A DNA stretch of 64,000 nucleotides from the NCBI GenBank assembly GCA_949130495.1, contig OX422211.1, positions 399,833,049-399,897,048 of the forward strand. Direction: 5' to 3'. Of the stretch, positions 22,601 through 34,329 are shown one piece after another; position 1 is the stretch's first letter; every line of letters begins with the position of its first letter. The stretch comes from Sambucus nigra (taxonomy: Eukaryota > Streptophyta > Magnoliopsida > Dipsacales > Adoxaceae). The position numbers and the translations under genes were made by a program. Under the pieces are notes generated by a model. The model saw only the letters and a program-made list of their open reading frames with translations, had not been told where the DNA came from and did no database searches.

Positions 22601-24880
22601 CACACACAGGGGTGATTTTTGGATTGTGAGGGAAGATGAAAAAGGATTGGGTTTTGGCTTTTTGACTGGATCAGTGTCGAATGTGACTTGATTTATTGCA
22701 TCCGAAATCACAAATGCCAATTGAATGACAAGACAAAAAAAATACAAACATCAATTCAATTTTATCGAGAACTAGAAATTAAAATGCGTTTATTCATGGT
22801 ATAATTTTAACACTTTTGGGTGATTATCAGGTATAACAAGACTAACACGTGAAATGGTATTATGTACCATAATGAACTTTTCAAATAGGACCATAATATA
22901 TCCAAGTGATTTCTAAGATAATTAAAATTTAGTGAAGTCCGAATTATTTAGTGGAATTAGTTATTATTAAATAAAGAAAGGAAACAAATTACGGTGGTTA
23001 TAATAGGGTATTTCAGAGTATTTATTTGAAGCCAATTTAATTATTTATATTGGGTTCCTAGTGTAGTCCTAATGCCCAAGTAGTTTGACCTGTATTCTCA
23101 AGAAACCCACTTTAGCCTAGGCCCACCTTTTGTACTTATATATATAATGGTGTGGGAAATTGTATTAATCAACATTAGGGTTTGAAAAGGATGAAATAAA
23201 ATACGATTCACTTTTTTTAAGAGGCTTATAGAGAGACAACCATATCTCACTCACAAGGAAGATTTTTTTTATCTCAAAAGCCACATGCTTAGATATCTTT
23301 GGTGAGGATCATACAATAGAAGATTCAATCTTTTGAGAAGGCCAAGCAAGGTTTTGGAGATCCAAAACAAGGTAGTCCCATCACTAACATATCATTTTAC
23401 CACTATCGTATTGCAACTGTATTAGCATAGGTATTGTGTTATAAACCCTAGGTTTTTTCTTCAAGCCAAGTTGTTAGATTTATCGAAGATCCATAACTGA
23501 TTTCATTATTCCCCATGTACCAATCTCCAATAAATGGTGTCTGAGGCTTTGGTTTATATTAATCATCCATTGAAAGAGTCCATGTTGTCCAAACCTCGAA
23601 AACCTTAGTTCCGAGTTGTGAAAATGGTGTGTCTTTGTGTATGATGTCGTACTAACATGGTTTTGTAGAGATTCTTCATATATAACCCTTTTATCATTAG
23701 CACATATTTATTTTATGTTTTCACAGGTCTTATGGTAGTTTATTCGTCATTAATATTCATCTTTCATTCAAGTTGGTTGTAATAATTTAATTTTATTATT
23801 ATTTCCATTTCGATGGGTTTAGAGGTGTTGAACAGAGGTAGTAATCTTTTATTCACTTAGAATCATGTATTATGGTTAGTATAAGTGTTTGGAAAAGTCC
23901 AAGTGTGTTGGAGGTATCTCATCTTCTTCAGGTTCATTGTCCATCTAGAAGGAAATTTTTTAAGTAGACATGCCAAGAAGATAATTTTTATTTCTATAAA
24001 AGGTACGGGATGAAATGTATTATTAGAGAGTAATTGGATTTAATATTGATATCATACATTCTGGAGACATTGAAATATCATAGAACTTTTAGGAGGATAC
24101 TGGCATCTAACGATATGTAAATGAATAGTTTGGTTGAGTTAAATTAACTCAGTTGTGTATCTAGTTACAAAGGTAAGGTTTCAAGTTATAATAAGATAAC
24201 CTATAAAGTATCGATTATAAGACTTCATTTGTGTAGACAAACCATTATAATATCGTCCAAAGCATATCTTACACTTATAGAGGCAATCCAAAATTATTGG
24301 GGAATAACAACCATAATAATGGCTTGGCACACTTAACAAGAGTGGAACTCATATGTATGAGGAAAATAAAAACTAGGAACTCAACACTTGAGTCCTACAT
24401 GCCAATTAGAACAACCGATGTATATCGGGGTCTAATCCTTGAATCGTAAGGTATGCTTCTAGGGGTTTCCATTATAACGGTCATAAATTGTAAGGTAATA
24501 TGCAATTTGTGTAGTAGGTTTCAGGTCTATACCAGAAGTAGGAAGTAAGGGTAAAAAGAGTTTAGTGGATTTCATTTAAGTTGTAAGCGGTAATGGTTTA
24601 TCGGTTATAGGGATGACTGAGATAACGAGAGAATCGATATACGGTATAAACATCAACTGAACAGATGAGTTCATAATTGAAATATGAGTTCAACATTATC
24701 ACAAAGTGATATAATAATCATTAATTTTGAAAGACATAAGCATAATTTGTTTAATGCTTAAATTCAAATCACCGACTTTGAATTTTTGAATTTCGGTCTT
24801 GTGGGTTTAATTAACTGGGGTTCACGGGTATTTTGAAATCATGGAGAGCATAATTTGGTCATATCGGCCAAAAATAATGC
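22601..24880 (+). other. Degenerate gypsy-LTR-like sequence
   Basis: No open frame. The part at 23060-23540 reads like a plant gypsy LTR promoter region on the plus strand: AGCCTAGGCCCACC, then TATATATAATGG (23140), then a leader with GAGAGACAACC and GATCCAAAACAAGG. I cannot find paired ends, so the assignment is tentative. The rest (about 24000-24880) is unrecognised. Confidence 0.25.
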
Positions 24881-25248
24881 TTGTATGATGTAGTAGGATA
24901 TTAACTTGTAAGAAGTTTTAGCGTAAAAATAACTTAAAAGGTATAATGTATAATTTGTACAAGTTTTTTGAATAAATTTTTCTTTCTTTTTGTTTGAATT
25001 TGTATTTAGTGACAAAAGACAAATAGATTTATTTTAACTAAAGAGTTTGTAGAAAAAGTTTGCGCGTGTTTTGATATACTTAGAAAACAGGTCAGGGGGT
25101 ATGTGTAAAATTAAAACATAATTTTAAACTTTAAAACTAGTTTTCTTGAGAAAATGCTTTCCCGGGGTCCAAAGAAGGTGATATAATATACCATTTTGTT
25201 CAGAATCAAAAAATAAAGTTTTTGGAAATGAATAAGATTTTTTTGGAG

Positions 25249-25311
25249 ACGCGCCCTCACGCGCTGAATCAAATAATTCACGCACCTGATTTGACTCTCA
25301 CGCGTGCACAT
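25249..25311. repeat. CACGCG motif cluster in the probable E LTR
   Basis: CTCACGCGCTG, TTCACGCACCTG and CTCACGCGTGCAC lie within 63 bp. CACGCGTG is a perfect palindrome. TATATTATAT on the minus strand lies at 25181-25190, about 60 bp downstream. Confidence 0.5.
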
Positions 25312-26030
25312 TTAACCCACTCATCTTCAACTTTCGATCATTTGAAATTAGGGTTTCAAAACTTGGTCCTTAAATTCGAGACGTTTTAGGAATCCATTTG
25401 AGTTTCTTCCTAAATGAAAATTGCATAATTTTTGAAGAGGAATACAACCATATTGTTTTTAAGAATTTTGGAGGGCTAAGTTAAGCTATTGAGTTTCTAT
25501 AAAACTGGAGAAAAATTTACGAAACATAAGTATTTGAAAGGTATGATTCTTATTACGGCATTATAACAGTTTTCCTATGTGTTAAAAATGTAAAAAAAAA
25601 AGCCTAGTTTGAGGGAATTTGGTCGAGTAAAATTCTTGAATTTATTTTCTGAAAATTCCAATCCTGGAAACTTCAAGCTTTGGTTTGAGATATTAAAACC
25701 TATTATTGGTTCAATTAAACCTTGCACCTAGGTTCCAAAAAACCAGATCTTAACTTACATCACTTTGAAACTGGTTGATAGTCAAGGTAGCAGAATCCCC
25801 CATTGAAACTCAGGCTTTAATGGAGTTTTCTTGTTTTTGAACTATTTTAGTGCATACGTACGTTATATAACACATGTAAATGCAAAATTCAATTTTATAT
25901 ATGTGCAGAACATAACCAGATTGAATAAACAAATATTAAAGCATAAAAAAAGAGAAATACAAAACTCTCAAAATTATACATTGAAAAATCTCTCAATTGG
26001 GATAAGTTTTTACTGAGGTGAATGAGGGTA

Positions 26031-26039
26031 TTTATATGG
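26031..26039 (-). promoter_or_regulatory. TATA-like box in the probable E LTR
   Basis: The minus strand reads CCATATAAATACC, about 480 bp into the LTR. A competing candidate is TATATTATAT at 25181-25190. Confidence 0.3.
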
Positions 26040-26516
26040 TTCATGGGGAGGATTTGATCCATGGATTTAGAGGTGAAGATGGAGCTGAAATGGCACAAGT
26101 TTTACTAAGGCTTATATGTATATTAAATGGGTACCATGGATACCCCACATGGTACAACCCATGTTTGTAGTCCGGCTTGTCCCATGTCATTAGGGGGAAA
26201 AGGTAACTAAGTTTATGTTTGAGTTTGGGTCCCTGGATAGTTTTCATATAGGTTTTAGGGCTATTAAGTTATTTTATGAAATTTTAGGGGTTTATGTGCA
26301 ATTATTCAAACCCAATGGATTGGTTCCTGATATTCCTACAAAACAAAAGTCATTTGATTGAACTTTGGGTAAAAGTTGGGGTCTAATTGATATAGTTAGT
26401 GTATGTTAAACTAATTTTTCCTTGAGTGGCATTTTAGTAGTTTGTAAAAGTCAAGGGTTTATTTTGAATTTTTCATATTTTCATGGGATTAAAGGCTAAT
26501 TTTGATGGGTTTTTAA

Positions 26517-26640
26517 ATTCTTTCCACATAAAAAAAATCATCCTCAAATTACATGGAAAAAGAGCAGGGTATTGATGTTTCATAGTGTCTTTGGTTTCCC
26601 ATGTTGCTTCTTTAGCTCTGTGGTGTCATCAAAGAACTAT
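26517..26640 (-). pseudogene. C-terminal end of chromovirus E polyprotein (chromodomain end)
   Basis: The minus strand encodes AKEATWETKDTMKHQYPALF, the terminal part of the chromodomain and C-terminus of Tekay-like chromovirus integrases. In the family this domain targets integration to modified chromatin. It is followed by the decayed terminal nucleotide motif and then the LTR. The preceding part lies at 35292-35960, on the far side of copia B. Confidence 0.75.
26636..26640. other. Target-site duplication of copia B (left copy)
   Basis: ACTAT directly before the 5' LTR recurs at 35292-35296 directly after the 3' LTR. Confidence 0.9.
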
Positions 26641-27603
26641 TGTAAGGACATGTTTTATAAATGTTCGGGGTAGAATCTAGGAACTTCCCAAGTGTCCTAG
26701 ATCACAATTAAGTATGTTTGATACCACTACATTCGGAACGTATCCACAATCATCCACGACGATCTTGATCTGAATTCATGCATCCATCATCTTTGTACGT
26801 GCGTCATGTGTCAAGCAACATACTCTTAAACAGTTCTCACTACTCCACGTACTTATGGTAAAAATAATTTTAATTTGAATGTTTAAATTATTTGCATAAA
26901 AAGTTGGGAATATTATTTAAATAAACTTCTCGAAGTCTGGAAGATGATAAACATGCAAAATCTTTTTACGGAGGTTTTCTGAGATACATCACTAATGTTG
27001 TTCGAACAACATCGTATCCCGTTCGAACAAGATGACATCTCGCTTGAACGACACCATATGTCGCTCGAACGACGCACGACCTCATCTTCACTATTTAAAC
27101 AGTGATCATGCTACACGTTTTCCCAAGTCTGCATACCTCTGTTTCAACAAAACAGTACCTGTTTCCAGACTCCATATTTTAAGGTTTCAATACCTTTTTG
27201 ATTCACAAATATTTCCCAATCCTCTATGTGAATATTCTAAACCCCAGGGAAGTTTATACTACTCATTTGGAGTATACTTGTGGAGAAGACGAAGCTTTTC
27301 CATTGCTGACCTTCTGGAGCTCTTGCAGGAACTCTAGCCGGCGACATTAAAACTGATGCCTGAGGGTATTTCGTATGTAACTACTTGTATTTTCATTGTA
27401 ATCCATGTAAACCGTTCTTTACAGATTATAGTAAAAATAGGATGATTTTTCCCCCGTGGGGAATTGTTTCTCAACCGTGATTGTCTTGCATGCTTAGATT
27501 ATTTCTTTATTCAATCACGTTTGTTTGGAAGAGTTAGGACTTGTTGGGATTAAAATTGGAATTTAATTAAATAAGTTTGACATTGAGTGCTGGCGCACTC
27601 TCA
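26641..27603 (+). repeat. 5' LTR of copia B
   Basis: TGTAAGGACATG to GCACTCTCA, followed by the PBS. It contains a TTCGAA-type cluster at 26997-27073 and TATTTAAA at 27092, then an AACCGTTCTTTACAGATTATAG block probably near the 3' end of the transcript. Confidence 0.92.
26997..27080. repeat. TTCGAA palindrome cluster upstream of TATTTAAA (copia B)
   Basis: GTTGTTCGAACAAC (a perfect 14-bp palindrome), CCGTTCGAACAAG, CGCTTGAACGAC and CGCTCGAACGAC. The last ends about 20 bp before TATTTAAA (27092-27099). The same arrangement is at 34685-34790 in the 3' LTR. Confidence 0.75.
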
Positions 27604-27606
27604 AAT

Positions 27607-27619
27607 TGGTATCAGAGCC
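27607..27619 (+). other. Primer-binding site of copia B
   Basis: TGGTATCAGAGCC, the standard complement of initiator tRNA-Met, four bases after the LTR. Confidence 0.92.
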
Positions 27620-27712
27620 ATTTACACAAACTTACCGTGTAATTTTTTCCCAAAAATTTTCTGGATATCAATTTTGGTCTGAAAATTGATTTTTTGATGA
27701 AGCACAATTTCA

Positions 27713-29009
27713 ATGGATAACTTATATAATAGAGTCCCAATTTTTTACGGGTCAAATTATGCCTATTGGAAATCATGCAAAAAATCTCACCTAAAGGCTA
27801 TTGATGAACGTGTCTAGGTTGTATGTGAAAGAGGGTGGACACATCCCACTGTCACTGTAGACAACGTAAGTACTCTAAAATATGTGACTGCATGGACTGA
27901 GGATGAATTTCAATAGAGTACATATAACTCACGTGGGCTTAGTGCCATTTCCAGAAATGTCATCCCTAACAAATTTCGACGCATCACGACGTGTACCACG
28001 TCTAAAGATGCATGGGATGTTCTGCAACTTACCCACGAAGGCACAAATGTAGTGAAAGAATCTAAATTGCAAAACTTAACTACACAGTTTGAAACTATCT
28101 CCTTGCATAAAAATGAGTATTTCGATGAATTTTATGCACGCTTATCTGATATCGTGAACGCTAGTTTTAATTTAGGAGAACATATTCCTGATGCTAGAGT
28201 AGTTAAAAAAAATTTGAGATCACTGCCTAAGATATTTATCCTGAAAGTCACTGTGTTAAATTCATTAGGTAATTTGAATACGCTGAAATTAGAGGAGTTA
28301 GTTGGAGACCTACAGACCTATGAAATTGACATGTTCCCAAACACGATAAAATCAAAAGATAAATAAGTATCACATAAAGCCCATGACAGAAAGAGTGAGG
28401 GGTTAAAGAGAGTTGAGTCGTCTAAGAAACGAGAGTAAGAGATGTCTGATTCTGATTCTGATTTTGACTTAGATAATTTGGTCCTTTTTGCTAAAAAATT
28501 CAAGAAATTTCTCAAATTAAAGAAAAATTGAAACTTTAAAGATAAAAAGGATTTTTAGAAAAATAAATTTGAGAAAGATAAAAAGGACACATCTAAGAAA
28601 GAAAGTGAGAAATGTTTTGATTGCGGTCGTAGAGGTCATATGGGGTTTGAGTGTGGAATTAGGTTTAAATGTGAAGAACAATCCAAATTTGCATTAAACA
28701 CCACCCTTAGTGACGATAGAGAGGTCGAGTCGGTGAACTCTGGAGATGAGTCATCGCATGAATGTAACTTAATGACATTCATGGCTAGTCATGCGAGTAG
28801 TATCAGTGCTCCTCACAACGATGAGGATGCAAGCTGACAAGGACACCTCGACAGTGATATGAGTGTGAGTGAAGGGGAGGAAAAAGCATGTGAGATCAAG
28901 AGTGATCTTCGACGTGCGTAAACTGATTTATATGCTGATACTTTCAAAACCAAAAAGCGTAATAAAGTGTTAGCTCTTAGGATAGCAACTCTAGAGAAGG
29001 ATTAGGAGA

Positions 29010-29060
<51 letters not shown>

Positions 29061-29723
29061 ATTTGTGTTGAGAGAGAGAAAGCTTTTAGAGAGAGAGAAA
29101 GTGTTTTTATGAAAGAAAAAAATGACTTGACTAAGCAAGTGGCTGATTTAATGAGTGAGCTTCATTCCTCCCTAGACACTCAAAAGAAACTGGAAGCCCT
29201 TGTATCCCAACTCACTCAGGACCTTGAGAGAGCCCGATAAGCCAACGTAAGAATTGAGGACCGATCTGGTAAGATGGGAAATATGCTCCTCGCCCCTGCT
29301 TTGGGTTTAGGTGAGAAGTCGAGAATAGGTTTTCATTGTGCTGCCATGTCCCATACGACATTAGAATTGATTCTCGAGTTTATTACAAATCCTTATGGCC
29401 ATCCACCTAGAGATCAAAAGAGAGTTCGGCCAAGAAAAACAAACAAAAGTTATCCCAAGTCTACATATTTCTGCACTTACTGCAAAACAAAGGGCCATCT
29501 TTGTGAGTTTTGCTATAGTTTGGGTCAAACAGGACTTTCTTTTGCTCCGCCACATGCCATTAATTATTTTGAGAATCCTAGAGAGCGATTTGAGTTTGTA
29601 GTCGCCATATCTCAGAGTATAGTGGAAGAGTTCCAAAAGATTTCTATGCCGTCAGTGGACACTTCTAAATTCCCGACTAGAGTCAACAATGACAAGGACA
29701 AACATAAGGTTACAACAACTTAG
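27713..29723 (+). pseudogene. SIRE-like copia gag of element B, two zinc knuckles
   Basis: From ATG 27713 the frame reads FYGSNYAYWKSCKKSHLKAI, DAWDVLQLTHEGTN, FDEFYARLSDIVNASFNLGE and LKLEELVGDLQTYEIDMF, collinear with gag A. Knuckle 1 is intact (CX2CX4HX4C, 28613-28654). A charged coiled-coil-like stretch follows, containing a (GA)23 microsatellite at 29013-29058 that encodes Glu-Arg repeats and across which the frame changes. Knuckle 2, also intact (CX2CX4HX4C, 29472-29513), lies in the new frame. There are several in-frame stops (for example after DERV near 27815 and after KSKDK at 28364). It is continuous with pol after 29723. Confidence 0.82.
29013..29058. repeat. (GA)23 microsatellite inside gag B
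   Basis: A 46-bp perfect dinucleotide run within the coiled-coil-coding part of gag. Any change of length not divisible by three shifts the frame, and the frames on its two sides differ. Confidence 0.9.
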
Positions 29724-29739
29724 GTGCCTAAACACAATG

Positions 29740-31240
29740 CAAAATACCTTATTGTTCATGTTTCTCTCAAAGCACATAATTCTCTATAGTGGTACTTCGA
29801 TAGTGGGTGCTCCAGGAACATGACTAGTGATGTCTCTCTGTTTACCTCCATCGAGGATCATAAGGAAGGTAAAGTCACTTTTAGAGATGGGAGAAAGTCT
29901 TGCGTACTAGGATGACGTACATTAGACTTACCAGGATTTCCTAAGCTTGATAATGTGTTGTACATCAAGGGATTGAAAGAGTATTTACTTAGTATCAGTC
30001 ATCTGTGCGACACTGACTTTGCAGTAAGGTTTGACTGGAATAAATGCCACGTCTATGATCAAACCGGTAAACTTATACTACAAGGGGTGAGGACTAAATA
30101 CAATTATTATGGGATCATTCCTGAGTCCTAATTTGTCTGCAACATCACCACGATCACTATTATGGATCTATGGCACCAACGTGTAGGTCATGTGAACTTT
30201 TGAGATTCGAAGAAGTTAGTCAAAAAGGACCTAGTCCGTGGCTTACCATTGCTTGGAAAGCCAACATTCGCGTTTTGTGGACCCTGCCAATTGGGAAAGA
30301 AAATTTATATCCCCCATCGAAAGTTGAATTCCATTTGAACCACTCGCATCCTTGAGTTGAAACATATGGATCTTATGGGTCCTACTCGTACTGAGAGTTT
30401 AGGTGGTAAAAGGTACATTCTCATAATGGTAGATGATTTTTCAGGCTACTAGATTGTAGGTTTTCTGAGATAGAATTTCCGATGTTGTGGATTTTCTTAC
30501 GACTAAGTGCCGTATCTTGTAAAATCAACACGGTGTCACTATAAATAGAATACATAGTGACAATGGCACTGAGTTTAAAGAAGAAAAAATAGATTTTTTT
30601 TGTGATAGCCTCAGAATCAAACACGAATTTTTGGCCGTTAGGAATCCTTAATAAAATGGGATTATTGAGAGGAAGAATCGGAAGATTCAGGAGATGGCAA
30701 GATCTATGCTTTTGGGTCGTAAATTTGTAAGACGATTTTGGGCAGAGGCAGTTTCTACCGCATGCCATACGCTGAATAGGGTATATCTTCATCCACACAC
30801 ACTTATGACGCCCTACGAATTGTGGACTGGAAAAAAGACCAACCATTCATATTTTCGTGTCTTTGGGGGCAAATGCTATATCCTACGGGATAAAGAGCAC
30901 TTAGGAAAGTTTGACTCCCAGAGCAATAAGGGAATATTTTTAGGTTTTTCATCATCTAGTAGATCTTATCGACTGTATAACCTTAATAGCTCTAAGGTTA
31001 TGTAGTCAATAAACTTCACTGTGCAAGATGAAGAACCACCATTTTTTATTGATTTTAACCTGTTGGGTAAGGGTGATTCATTTACTGATGATCCCGTTGT
31101 GCCTCCCATAGCCAGAGTGGATCCCATTGCTAATTTAGGGGACACTCCTACTTGGGTTTGCAAGAGTCATGATCCTTCTACTATATTAGGAGATCCCACC
31201 CTTGGGGTCAACACTTGTGCTTAGCTATAGAACATTTTTA
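29740..31240 (+). pseudogene. Protease and integrase of copia B
   Basis: The aspartic protease signature WYFDSGCSRNMT is at 29790-29825. The GAG-pre-integrase region follows (LWHQRVGHVNF and CGPCQLGKKIYIPH), with the HHCC zinc-binding residues visible. The integrase core shows its acidic triad in HMDLMGP (about 30365), HSDNGTEFKE (about 30550) and NGIIERKNRK (about 30660), then FWAEAVSTACHTLNRV, LMTPYELWTGKK and the C-terminal FRVFGGKCYILRDKEHLGKF. Integrase inserts the DNA copy into the genome. Stops occur throughout, and frames change near 30100-30680. Confidence 0.85.
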
Positions 31241-32788
31241 GCCATGTCTTCTACACGTCCAAAGTCGAGCCCAAGAACTATAAGGAAGCACTCAAAGATG
31301 AACACTGGATATGTGCTATGTAGGATGATTTTCTTCAGTTTAGAAAGAATTATGTCTAGGAACTGGTCCCCCGACATAGTAAGACAAATGTGATAGGTAC
31401 TAAGTGGATCTTCAAGAATAAAGTGGATGAGACTGGTACCATTATCCGAATTAAGGCTAGGCTGGTCGCTCAAGGATACACACAGATTGAGGACGTAGAC
31501 TTTGTCGAGACATTCGCCGCTATTTCGAGGCTCCATACACTTATCACTTGCCACTTCATGTTATATGTGCTTCAAGTTATATCAGATGGATGTCAAGAGT
31601 GTCTTTCTGAATGGAATTATACAGGAGGAGTCTTACGTGGAACAACCAAAAGGGTTTGAAGACCCTAAGCACACTGATCACGTCTACTATCTGAGGAAAG
31701 CCTTGTATGGTTTGAAGTAAGCATCCCGTGCTTGGTATGAGAGGATTACTTCCTATCTCTTAGCCCATGGATGCAACAAAGGGGGAGTTGATATGATGTT
31801 GTTCGTCAGAAGAGATGACGATGCTATTCTGGTTGTCAAGGTCTATGTTCACGACATAGTCTTTGGATCCACGTGCTCCTATCATGCTCACCACTTTAAG
31901 GAGGATAGGAAAAATGAGTTTGAGATGAACATGGTTGGTGAGCATACTTTCTTCCTTCGTCTCTAGGTTCATCAGCTATAGGATGGGATGTTCATCTCCC
32001 AATCCAAGTATGCTAGAGACCTTGTGAAGAAATTTGGTCTAGACTCTACAAACCACGCAAGTACACCGATGAGTACCTCAACTAAGCTTAGAAAGAACAC
32101 TTCAGGTAAGGACGTAGAGCAAAACTTGTATTGAAGTATGATAGGTAGTCTTCTCTACTTGATTTCCAGTCGCCTCGATATAGCCTTTAGTGTTGTAGTA
32201 TGTGCGCGATATCGGGTGTCCCTGAAAGAGTCACACTCACTCTCTCTTAAACGTATTATCAAATATGTGAGTGGGACTCTCTCACATGGAATTTGGTATT
32301 CAATTGATACCAGTGACCATTTATCCACCTATTCGGATGCTGATTGGGCTGGGGTTACAGATGGATGTTGGAGCTCTTCTGGTGGTTGTTTCTTTGTTGG
32401 TTCTCCTCTTGTCTCTTGGTTGATCAAGAAGAAAAACTTCATCTCTTTGTCCACTACTGAGGCTGAGTACATAGCCACTGGGATTTGTTTCACACCACTT
32501 CCGTAGATGAAGCATATGTTGGAGGATTATGGGATATCACAGGACACCATGACTATTTCCTGTGATAACACGAGCGCGATACACATATCCCGTCATCCAG
32601 TACAGTATTCCCGCATAAAACACAATAGGATACGCGAGCTCTTTATCCCTTAGCTTGTAGAGGAAAAGGTTGCATCCTTGAGTTTTGTATCTACCGACCT
32701 CCAGTTAGCTGATATCTTCACGAAGCCTTTAGATTCCCTTAGATTTGAGAGTTTTAGGAAGTCTTTAGGAATTTGCACAGTTGACTGA
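31241..32788 (+). pseudogene. Reverse transcriptase and RNase H of copia B
   Basis: RT starts around GTKWIFKNKVDETGTIIRIK and ARLVAQGYTQIEDVDFVETF. The frame changes near 31560 and continues with YQMDVKSVFLNGII, EQPKGFEDP and YYLRKALYGLK. The catalytic motif normally YVDD reads YVHD (VYVHDIVFGST, about 31845), which would abolish polymerisation. RNase H follows with SRLDIAFSV, TYSDADWAG, FISLSTTEAEYIA and ends QLADIFTKPLD then a stop at 32786-32788. Motif wording fits the SIRE/Maximus type of copia elements. No env-like frame follows. Confidence 0.88.
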
Positions 32789-34315
32789 GGGGTGGTAACC
32801 AGATCTAGATTATGATACATTTTTTCTGTGATAATATCATTTGATTCCTAACTTTATATTGTATCATTTGTATATTTCTTTGTTTGATTTTTTTATCTTT
32901 TTTTTTAAATTGAAAAAAAAATTCCAAAAAAAATTTGCTTTTCATTTTAGAAAAACCCAAAAAGATTTTCTTTTAATATTTATTTTTGAAAAACAAAAAA
33001 AGAGTTTTGTATTTTGTTTATGGATGAACACTTAAACCATAGTCAAAACTTCATTTCATATTCCACGTGATTGTTTGATAGTGATTTGAGACGCTACATC
33101 ATTTCACCCATGTGCTTTACATTGATTAAAGTCTTTGAGGTGTGATTAGTGATATCTTCTACATGTTTGGCTCCTTATCTCCTTTATTGCACACATGCAT
33201 GGTATTATTTGAGTATTGTACTTGTCTATCTCATATTGGCTTGAGTGTTTCCATATCAACTATGTCTATACAACGACCAAAATGCGATAAAACTTGACAA
33301 GATAGTAGTGCATGTAAAAACCGTTTACCATGAGAAATTAATTGCAACAAAATATGTTGAGTGAATCATGGGAAATGGATACGAGACTTTAAAAATTAAC
33401 TCGTCGAAAAAGCCACGATTTGAAAAAAGAGCCCGAAAAAATTAAATGGCAATAAAACGAATCTCATGCCAACTCAAATGGGCCAATAGGTTTCAGTTTC
33501 ATCACCTCAAAAGAAAAATAAAATGTATCATTATTTATAATGGTGTTTGGATGAAAAGAAATGAAAAATGGGTTTGCACATCCTTGAAATTCATGAAAAA
33601 TAGTTTCACACGTTTTGGACGTTATTGGTGTGGAAATCACTTTATGCTTTGATTTGTTGATTTGATTGTATCAATTTCTTTTAATTCCACAATTTTTACA
33701 TCTAAGGAAGATGTTGACTTTATTCGTTAGAAATATCCAACATTCATCATGCACATGTGTTATGGTTGTCTGTATTGATTTTTCTGTTGAATATGTTCAC
33801 ATCCCTACATTTCCGCTATCATTGACTTGGTTGTTTTGGTGTTCTTTCATGTTGTGATTTTGTTTGTTTTCAAAAAACTTTTGAAAAATTCAAAAAGTTT
33901 ATTTCCTTGTGACATTCTCCATTTTCATTACGTATGTTCATCATATCTATCTATTTGGGGACATCATAAAAAGGGGGAGAACGAATTATGGGGGAGAATT
34001 GCTTGTTTGTTTTTATAATGATTTACTTGATCCTTATTGATATTTATTTTTGCTTAACATTATATTTCAAACTGTTACGCGTCACGAGTATTTGTTTCTT
34101 GTCTTATGTGTGTAGGTATCAAAATGTAAATTTTTTTTTCACACCCTGATGATGACAAAGAAAGTTTGAAGAGTTGAAGATTTGAAGATGATCGAATTTG
34201 TGTAGACACACATTTTGTATTTCTAGTTTTTGGGTTTAATGGAGATATTAGACTGTATGTCAGTTTTTTTGGGGGCAGCATAATTCGAATATTTCTATGA
34301 ATGTACTGACATAGA
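32789..34315 (+). other. Non-coding 3' zone of copia B
   Basis: SIRE-type elements often carry an env-like frame here, but none is visible. Blocks shared with the gag-only elements: TTGCACACATGCATGG (33188), TAGTGCATGTAAAAACCGTT (33305), a GCCACGATTTGAAAAAAG region with GGCAATAAAA (33411-33460), TGTTTGGATG...GGGTTTGCACATCC (33543-33583) and TTCACATCCCTACATTTCCG (33798). AAAAAGGGGGAGAA at 33968 is an internal PPT-like run. Confidence 0.6.
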
Positions 34316-34327
34316 CATAGAGGGAGA
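34316..34327 (+). other. Polypurine tract of copia B
   Basis: The AGAGGGAGA run ends two bases before the 3' LTR start at 34330. It is weaker than the AGGGGGAGA of relatives, with an A for G change. Confidence 0.6.
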
Positions 34328-34329
34328 TT

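Larger units (their letters stand above)
24881..26516 (-). repeat. Probable LTR of chromovirus E (ends uncertain)
   Basis: It follows the end of the E integrase on the minus strand, after a decayed form of the ATTTCGAGGACGAAATT motif that in Tekay-like elements lies just before the 3' LTR. The expected TGTAA start is decayed to TTTAAAAACCC at about 26516. A CACGCG motif cluster (25249-25311) and two TATA-like sites lie within. The other end was not located. Confidence 0.4.

Noticed and set aside
32841..33035. Phe/Lys-rich open frame after copia B RNase H as a possible env-like ORF3
   Set aside because: It is a translated T- and A-rich run with no signal peptide or coiled coil, and the matching zones in relatives are non-coding.
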